From: Bacteroidota bacterium
GTDB lineage: Bacteria > Bacteroidota > Bacteroidia > Flavobacteriales > Weeksellaceae
NCBI GenBank assembly: GCA_023387375.1
Contig: JAEWIE010000019.1
Span: 1 to 64,000 of the forward strand
Direction: 5' to 3'
DNA: 64,000 bases
Below, one piece after another: positions 58,471 to 64,000 of the stretch (its first letter is position 1; each line of letters begins with the position of its first letter). Position numbers and translations under genes: made by a program. The notes under the pieces are model-generated. The model did not search any database. It was not told where the DNA came from and worked only from the letters and a program-made list of their open reading frames with translations.

Positions 58471-59133
58471 ATGGAAAAACTTCAGCGCAGCTTCGACTAT
58501 CTAAAAGAGTTTTTGACCTCTGCTCGGTTAGAAAAAATAGAACAATATTCGAAACAAAGTTCCGACTTTATTCTTCCCGTCCTCCAGGACGTATATCAAT
58601 TCCGTAATGCAGCGGCCATAGTAAGAAGCGTCGAAGCCTGTGGATTTCATAAAATCGTAGCGCTCGAGGAACGAAACGAATTCAATCCGAACCTGACTGT
58701 AACCAAAGGCGCTGAAACTTGGGTAGAGGTAGAAAAAATGAAAGCAGATCTCAGCTCGCTTCAAGAAATTAAAGATCGTGGCTATGAACTTGTCTCGGTT
58801 TCTTTAGAAAACAATGCGGTCGAATTGCCCGATTTTGAAATTAACTCCCCTGTCGCCCTTCTTTTTGGCACAGAACTCAAAGGAGTTTCGAAAGAGGCGC
58901 TTGCTCTTAGTGATCGGACACTGTCCATTCCCATGTTTGGTTTTACAAAAAGCTATAATGTTTCTGTGGCGGCGGGTATTTGCCTTTATGAATTGAAGCA
59001 AAAATTACTTCGCTCAGGCCGTCCCTTTACACTCTCAGAAGAAAAACAGCTCGAGTTGAAAATTCGCTGGGCAATTAATACCATACCAAGTGGAACGGAA
59101 ATTTATCAGCAGTATCTACGGAATAACCCCTAG
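58471..59133 (+). CDS. SpoU/TrmH-family RNA ribose methyltransferase
   Basis: About 220 residues with the SPOUT trefoil-knot motifs: motif 1 DVYQFRNAAAIVRSVEACGF, motif 2 LLFGTELKGVS, and motif 3 IPMFGFTKSYNVSVAAGI (canonical S-L-N is S-Y-N). It is closest to TrmH, which makes Gm18 in tRNA. A longer frame begins with TTG at 58450, but the ATG at 58471 (MEKLQRSF) is the more usual start. It converges with rsmE, leaving 15 bp. Confidence 0.88.
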   Translation: MEKLQRSFDYLKEFLTSARLEKIEQYSKQSSDFILPVLQDVYQFRNAAAIVRSVEACGFHKIVALEERNEFNPNLTVTKGAETWVEVEKMKADLSSLQEIKDRGYELVSVSLENNAVELPDFEINSPVALLFGTELKGVSKEALALSDRTLSIPMFGFTKSYNVSVAAGICLYELKQKLLRSGRPFTLSEEKQLELKIRWAINTIPSGTEIYQQYLRNNP

Positions 59134-59148
59134 AAATTAATGTGGGAC

Positions 59149-59841
59149 TTAGAAAAATCGATTGTAATTCCACGCGGAAAGAAAAATCCCGGCCGTCTCG
59201 GTTCTAAGGCGCTGTGGTCCTAATGAAACCGCCCTCACACCTCTTTCAACCAGACTCGCAATTTCTTTTGGACTAAAATCTCCTTCAGGACCAATTAAAA
59301 AGGTCTGGCTCTGCTGATCAGGTAGATCTTTTAATTCCATGCGCATAAAATTGGGATCACAATGAGCTACATAGGTTGAACTTGGATCGCAAGAGGAAAT
59401 AAATTCAGATAAGGAAGTAAGTGGGTTTAGTTTTGGAAAATGAAAACGCAGGGACTGCTTTGAGGCGGCAACCGACTGCTTTACTAAGCGCTCAAAATTA
59501 AGATTTTTTCGCTCTGTTTTCTCAGTGGAAAGGAAGGTAATTTCACTAACTCCCATTTCTGTTGCTTTTTCCGTGAAAAACTCAACACGGTCAATGTTTT
59601 TTGTGGGCGCAATAGCCAGATGAACTTTGAGAGGGAAGTTTACAAGCTCTGTTTTTATTTCTAAAACCTCAATCCTTACTTTCTTCCCTTCAAACCTAAC
59701 CAATCCCTTGGCTAAATTTCCGTTTCCGTCTGTGACGAAAACTTCTTCTCCCTGCTTAATCCGTAGAACTTTGACAAGATGTTGTTGTTCCTCTGGATAA
59801 ATTTCTACATGCGGAAGAACTTGGCCATAAAATAATCTCAT
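59149..59841 (-). CDS. rsmE: 16S rRNA (uracil-N3)-methyltransferase RsmE
   Basis: A 230-residue SPOUT methyltransferase that makes m3U1498 in 16S rRNA. The N-terminal PUA-like domain (LVKVLRIKQGEEVFVTDGNG) is followed by the knot domain with the SAM motif LIGPEGDFSPKEI and LGPQRLRTETAG. Length and motifs are standard. It lies 32 nt after tsaD on the same strand, so the two are probably co-transcribed. Confidence 0.95.
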   Translation of the reverse strand: MRLFYGQVLPHVEIYPEEQQHLVKVLRIKQGEEVFVTDGNGNLAKGLVRFEGKKVRIEVLEIKTELVNFPLKVHLAIAPTKNIDRVEFFTEKATEMGVSEITFLSTEKTERKNLNFERLVKQSVAASKQSLRFHFPKLNPLTSLSEFISSCDPSSTYVAHCDPNFMRMELKDLPDQQSQTFLIGPEGDFSPKEIASLVERGVRAVSLGPQRLRTETAGIFLSAWNYNRFF

Positions 59842-59873
59842 AGTTTAATCTCTCTGGGCTCTACCCTGTGTAA

Positions 59874-60908
59874 TTACTCAAAATCTTGCTGTAAATCGTA
59901 CCGTGCGCTCGCGCTGATATCAAGTGGGGCGAACTCTCCTAAATCATACTTTAGTTGAGCCACCATCGCAATCATTGCCGCATTGTCAGTTGTATATTCA
60001 AATTTAGGAATGTAGACATTCCAACCTTTCTTCTCGGCATTTGTAAGCATTGCGCTCCGAAGTCCGGAATTTGCAGATACTCCTCCTGCAATTGCGATTT
60101 CATTAATTCCATAATCGAGCGCAGCTTTTTCAAGCTTCATCATAAGGGTATCCACAATGGTTTTTTGTACACTTGCGCACAAATCATTTAAATTCTCCGA
60201 GGTGAAATTCGGATTTTGTTTTCGTTCCTTTTGAACAAAATACAAAACAGAGGTTTTAACCCCACTAAAAGAATAATCATATCCCGCTACTTTGGGCTTG
60301 CTAAATTCAAACGCATTTTCATTCCCCAATTTGGCTAATCGATCTACAATTGGCCCTGCAGGGTAATCTAAATCTAGTAATTTCCCAATCTTATCAAAGG
60401 CTTCTCCCGCCGCATCGTCAATCGATTTTCCTAAAATTTCCATCTTGAAATAATCCTTAACAAGGACAATCATGGTATGCCCTCCACTTACAGTAAGACA
60501 TAAAAAAGGAAATTTAGGAGGCACATTATTTGCATCTTCGATAAAATGGGCAAGAATATGTGCCTGTAGGTGGTTTACCTCGATAAGAGGAACCTTTAGA
60601 CTCATGGCCAAAGATTTGGCAAAAGACGTTCCTACAAGTAAAGAACCTAGAAGTCCAGGACCTCGGGTGAATCCAATGGCTGAAATTGCATTTTGTTGTA
60701 TATTTGCTACACGCAGTGATTTTTGAACCGTTGGAATTATATTTTGTTGATGGGCACGCGAAGCGAGCTCAGGAACCACTCCACCGTATTCGTTGTGGAT
60801 TGCTTGAGAGGCCGCAATGTTTGAAAGGATTTTATTACCCTGAATCACCGCTGCAGACGTGTCGTCACAGGAGGATTCGATACCCAAAATTATAGTTGAT
60901 TCGCTCAT
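59874..60908 (-). CDS. tsaD: tRNA N6-threonylcarbamoyladenosine synthase subunit TsaD
   Basis: A 344-residue ASKHA-fold enzyme that transfers the threonylcarbamoyl group to A37 of ANN-decoding tRNAs. The N-terminus LGIESSCDDTSAAV and the metal motif HLQAH (His113, His117) are diagnostic, with GPGLLGSLLVG and GGVSANSGLR completing it. The start codon is only 3 bp from that of the divergent tamB gene, and the -7 box lies inside tamB. Confidence 0.97.
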   Translation of the reverse strand: MSESTIILGIESSCDDTSAAVIQGNKILSNIAASQAIHNEYGGVVPELASRAHQQNIIPTVQKSLRVANIQQNAISAIGFTRGPGLLGSLLVGTSFAKSLAMSLKVPLIEVNHLQAHILAHFIEDANNVPPKFPFLCLTVSGGHTMIVLVKDYFKMEILGKSIDDAAGEAFDKIGKLLDLDYPAGPIVDRLAKLGNENAFEFSKPKVAGYDYSFSGVKTSVLYFVQKERKQNPNFTSENLNDLCASVQKTIVDTLMMKLEKAALDYGINEIAIAGGVSANSGLRSAMLTNAEKKGWNVYIPKFEYTTDNAAMIAMVAQLKYDLGEFAPLDISASARYDLQQDFE

Positions 60909-60911
60909 TAT

Positions 60912-63900
60912 ATGGCAAATTTAGAGAATAAAAACGAGAACGAAGATTTCGAAAACAAAAACAAATCCTTACCTCAAAAAGTAGGCGATGCTGCTAAGGG
61001 TGCCGCCAAGGACGTGAGTGACCTTGCAAAAGACGTGGTAGAAAATCCGGTCGAAGTGGTGGGCGAATTTGCAGAGCAAGCGGCAAAGGACGTCACAGAT
61101 TATAAATGGTGGGCGAAACTCTTATTGTATGTGTTTTGGATTGGACTTAGTCTCATGGCTTTGTTTCTTATTGCCATCAATCTAAATGTAACCAAACAGT
61201 GGGCTGCAAACCAAGCGCTTCAAGTTCTCAATCAAGATTTCAAAGCCAAGATGACCACGCAAAGCATTGAGGTCGATTACTTTGGAGATGTAACTATTCG
61301 AGGTTTAAGAATTGAAGACACAAGAGGTCTCGAATTCATTAAAGTTCGCGAGTTTCGAGCCAACTCTAATTGGATTGCCCTAGTCACAAACGTTGGAAAA
61401 AACAATGCGCTTAGTTTCAATTCTCTACAACTCACTAATGCTGATATTAAAATCGTGACCTATAAAGGAGATAGCATTTCTAACTTCGTTAAATACATAG
61501 GAAATTTTGATTCAGGCAAACCTTCTGACCCTCGAAAGCCACCCTTTCAATTAGATTCGCGCGTAGAGCTAGTCAATTCCAAAATATCCATTATCAACCA
61601 AAATAAACCCGGGGATGAAGGAGCATGGCTTCGAGCTACACAACTTAATCTAACGGCACCAAAAGTGCAAGTGAATGGGCCAAATGTTTCTGCGCAGGTA
61701 AATAATCTTAGTTTCTATACGACCCGCTACGGCAAGACGCATTACATTGATACTTTTTCGTCGCAAATTGCACTGACCAAAGATTTCCTTTCCCTCTCGG
61801 ACTTAACATTCAATACGGATCATAGTTTGTTACAGGGTAACATTAAGCTAAACTTAAATCAGGGTTCCTTCCAAGACTTTACCACCAAAGTTAGGTGGGA
61901 TGTGGACTTAAAACGAGGGAGTGAGGTTAGTGGCTATGATTTAAGCTACTTTTTAACCCAATGGGACAATTATAAACCCCTAAAAATATCGGGGAAAATG
62001 ACGGGGCCGCTGAACAACTTCCACCTAGAAAACTTTATCATTGGAGACCGAGACGGAAGCATCGCGACCTCGACCATGCGCCTTAAAAATCTAATAAAAG
62101 GCTCCTTTGAAATTGAATCGAATGATCTTTCGACTGACTTCACTTATATTGGTCTAAAACAGATGCTGCCCACTTTTATCGCAAGCAAACTAAAAAACAT
62201 TGCGGACGATTTTGGTCGTTTACGCTATAAGGGTGCAATTAGGGTGAGACCTGAACAAATTTTTGTACCAAATGGAAATTTAATTACAGGCATTGGACAG
62301 GCAAAATTGCAAAACTTTTTCCTCGAAAATTACAGCACGGATCTTCCTCGCTATCGCGGCTATGCAGAAGTGAATGACTTAAATGCTGAAGCCATCACAA
62401 AAATGCCTGAAGTCGGTCTCATTTCAGGTAAAATCAACTTTGTGGGAGAAAGCTTCGATCTTAACCGAATGGTTGTTGATGCAAAGGCTAATTTATCCCA
62501 TATCGAAATCTTAGACAAAACGATTCACAACCTATCCCTTAACGGGCAGTTAAACCGCAAAACTTATAATGGACTCATAAGGGTAGACGATCCTAATGCA
62601 AAAGCAAGTGTGAACGGAAATATTGATTTTAAAACGAGTCGACTTTTAGCCGATGTTATTGCAGATATAGATCATCTTAATTTAAATTACTTTACGGGCT
62701 CAAAAGGCAACCAAGTAATCCGCGGAAAACTGGATGCAAAATTAGCAATGACCAATCTGAACGATCTTGACCTTGCAGCCACAGCTGAGAATCTTCGCTT
62801 CACGAATGGTGCGAAATCCTACTTCATCCCCAATGCCAATGTCAAAGCTTATTTCACAGCAGGAAATCGTGTACTTGAAGTGATCGCTCCAGGTGCAGTC
62901 AATGGTCGAATAGCAGGTGACTATCAGCTCGCGGATTTGGCAGGCATGATTGAAAACGGCCTTCAGAAGATCCTTGTGGGACCTCCACCCAAAAAACTCT
63001 ACAAAGGGCAAAGCTTCAATTTAGAATTTGACGTTAGGCAAGGCCTTCTCAATTACTTTGCACCGAATCTACAACTTCCCGCGGGAGCGACCGTTTCAGG
63101 ATCCTACCAAGGAAATTCTAATGATTTAGTGCTCAACATTGAAGCCTCAAGTCTTAAATACCTTTTAACTAACGAAAAACAAATCGCCCAGCTTGACCAA
63201 GTTTTGGACACGGCCAATCCAGCCCTTGCGCAGCCCGATACAGGGGAAGCGATCAAGAAGGACAGCGCCATGGTTGAGAATCTTGTGGTTCGAATTAATA
63301 CCGCGAATCTAGAGGAGCAGCTCTTTGCAAACGTTGACCGGGTACGCTACAAAAATAATGTCATACGAGATTTCACCTTTACAGGTAGAAACGAAGACCA
63401 AAAAGTGCTTCATTTGTCTACTCATTTTCTTCATGGCTCACCTGAAATGGAGCAGGAAAATGAGCTCAAATCGTATGCAATTAATTTAAATCAATCAACC
63501 ACAGAACGCGGAGATTACCTTTTCAAATTTGAACCCACGGAAGTAAAAGTAAATACGGTGGCCTGGTCCATCGATACGAGTCCTGAACTCAATCATTCGA
63601 TTGTCTACGAGAAAGCAAGTGGAAACATCACAATTCATAATCTTCGCGTATACTCCGAGGATAGCTCCTTACTTATTTCGCAGGCATTAATTAAATCAGG
63701 CAAAGACTTTGAGATAGAAGGGAATCTCGATCAGTTCCAACTCTCCAAACTTTTAGAAATGCAGGCAAATGGAAACGATCTAAAAATCAAAGGTCTTGCG
63801 AGTGGAACGTTTCACATTGTGATGAACCAGAGCGTCCTTGAACCTCTTGTGGATCTACAAATCGATGACATCTTCATGAATGAAGAGGATATGGGAAATA

Positions 63901-64000
63901 TCACCTTAAGTGCTAAGAAGAGCGAACAAGAAAACGTTTTCGATATTGAAGCCAAGGTCGTATCCGCAGGAATTATTGGTGACAACAATCTGCATCTAAT
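60912..64000 (+). CDS. tamB: TamB-like translocation/assembly protein (N-terminal part, cut by window edge)
   Basis: The frame runs from the ATG at 60912 to the window end (about 1,029 codons). An acidic, Ala/Lys-rich N-terminal segment (about 1-58; repeated AAKDV-like units) precedes a membrane helix (about 62-86, LLLYVFWIGLSLMALFLIAIN). After it come AsmA/TamB-like beta-helical repeats. Family members span the periplasm and move phospholipids or help outer-membrane proteins. The C-terminal signature domain lies outside the window. Divergence from tsaD with 3 bp between starts puts each promoter in the other gene. Confidence 0.85.
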   Translation, partial: MANLENKNENEDFENKNKSLPQKVGDAAKGAAKDVSDLAKDVVENPVEVVGEFAEQAAKDVTDYKWWAKLLLYVFWIGLSLMALFLIAINLNVTKQWAANQALQVLNQDFKAKMTTQSIEVDYFGDVTIRGLRIEDTRGLEFIKVREFRANSNWIALVTNVGKNNALSFNSLQLTNADIKIVTYKGDSISNFVKYIGNFDSGKPSDPRKPPFQLDSRVELVNSKISIINQNKPGDEGAWLRATQLNLTAPKVQVNGPNVSAQVNNLSFYTTRYGKTHYIDTFSSQIALTKDFLSLSDLTFNTDHSLLQGNIKLNLNQGSFQDFTTKVRWDVDLKRGSEVSGYDLSYFLTQWDNYKPLKISGKMTGPLNNFHLENFIIGDRDGSIATSTMRLKNLIKGSFEIESNDLSTDFTYIGLKQMLPTFIASKLKNIADDFGRLRYKGAIRVRPEQIFVPNGNLITGIGQAKLQNFFLENYSTDLPRYRGYAEVNDLNAEAITKMPEVGLISGKINFVGESFDLNRMVVDAKANLSHIEILDKTIHNLSLNGQLNRKTYNGLIRVDDPNAKASVNGNIDFKTSRLLADVIADIDHLNLNYFTGSKGNQVIRGKLDAKLAMTNLNDLDLAATAENLRFTNGAKSYFIPNANVKAYFTAGNRVLEVIAPGAVNGRIAGDYQLADLAGMIENGLQKILVGPPPKKLYKGQSFNLEFDVRQGLLNYFAPNLQLPAGATVSGSYQGNSNDLVLNIEASSLKYLLTNEKQIAQLDQVLDTANPALAQPDTGEAIKKDSAMVENLVVRINTANLEEQLFANVDRVRYKNNVIRDFTFTGRNEDQKVLHLSTHFLHGSPEMEQENELKSYAINLNQSTTERGDYLFKFEPTEVKVNTVAWSIDTSPELNHSIVYEKASGNITIHNLRVYSEDSSLLISQALIKSGKDFEIEGNLDQFQLSKLLEMQANGNDLKIKGLASGTFHIVMNQSVLEPLVDLQIDDIFMNEEDMGNITLSAKKSEQENVFDIEAKVVSAGIIGDNNLHL
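60916..60923 (-). promoter_or_regulatory. -7 box of tsaD inside the tamB coding region
   Basis: The minus strand reads TAAATTTG, an exact TAnnTTTG, 7 nt before the tsaD ATG. On the plus strand the same bases are codons 2-4 of tamB. Confidence 0.5.

Noticed and set aside
1..64000. Insertion sequences, prophage, integrons and CRISPR arrays
   Set aside because: No transposase, integrase, terminal inverted repeats or regularly spaced direct repeats were seen at any scale.

Overview
The window reads as a chromosomal segment of a low-GC Bacteroidota genome, class Flavobacteriia, probably near Weeksellaceae/Chryseobacterium (inference; no rRNA gene is present to fix it). The evidence is the recurring -7 promoter box TAnnTTTG (sometimes TTCG) instead of a sigma70 -10 box, the lack of clear Shine-Dalgarno sites, a TonB-dependent receptor, paired DUF3108/DUF5916 envelope proteins, M16 peptidase pairs and a cbb3-like oxidase cluster of a Bacteroidota type. 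I see no insertion sequence, prophage, integron, rRNA operon or CRISPR array. One tRNA gene, tRNA-Ser(GGA), is present.

Layout. 1-8.8 kb (mostly minus): truncated TonB-dependent receptor, queG, a small rhodanese (plus strand), a nitronate monooxygenase-like flavoprotein, an operon of PfkB kinase plus two periplasmic parvulin-type isomerases, and mutY. 9-13.8 kb (plus): HU, a 30-residue extremely basic protein, RNase E/G, a NUDIX hydrolase, a PlsC-like acyltransferase, a small lipoprotein, and a protein that looks like the isolated central domain of an Mpl-type Mur ligase with a destroyed P-loop. 14-20.8 kb (plus): tyrosine/homogentisate catabolism (hmgA, a CoA-transferase, hppD, an unknown secreted protein, fahA, a flavin reductase-like protein). 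21-28.4 kb (minus): TerC, nucleoside deaminase, a large M16 peptidase and DNA polymerase I. 28.5-29.7 kb: a HipA-like kinase overlapping a DUF3037 gene. 29.7-37.2 kb: PcrA helicase, a catalytic/non-catalytic M16 pair, secG, recR. 37.3-48.9 kb: a lipoprotein, pepD, ferredoxin with its reductase, DUF3108 and DUF5916 proteins, a urea-transporter gene broken by two frameshifts, pheS, a YceI lipoprotein, an orphan ABC ATPase, PhnA. 49-56.4 kb: an RsmB-type RNA methyltransferase, asnB, and a Crp/Fnr regulator divergent from a four-gene membrane oxidase operon. 56.5-64 kb: pentapeptide-repeat protein, tRNA-Ser, asparaginase, TrmH- and RsmE-type methyltransferases, tsaD, and the start of tamB running off the window.

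Most genes are housekeeping. The most interesting segments are: (i) the Crp/Fnr-ccoN-like-ccoO/P-like cluster at 52.2-56.4 kb, whose subunit I keeps every heme and CuB ligand and the catalytic tyrosine but has a long N-terminal membrane/coiled-coil extension, and whose operon ends with a CxxC membrane protein and an Ig-like membrane-anchored protein of unknown role; palindromes lie in its regulatory region; (ii) the overlapping HipA-like kinase/DUF3037 pair; (iii) the P-loop-less Mur ligase relic; (iv) the 30-residue basic protein; and (v) a repeated promoter geometry in which the -7 box lies 4-7 nt before the ATG, implying leaderless or nearly leaderless mRNAs. Many convergent or gene-end positions carry strong intrinsic terminators, several sharing a CCGTCTC/GAGACGG stem core.
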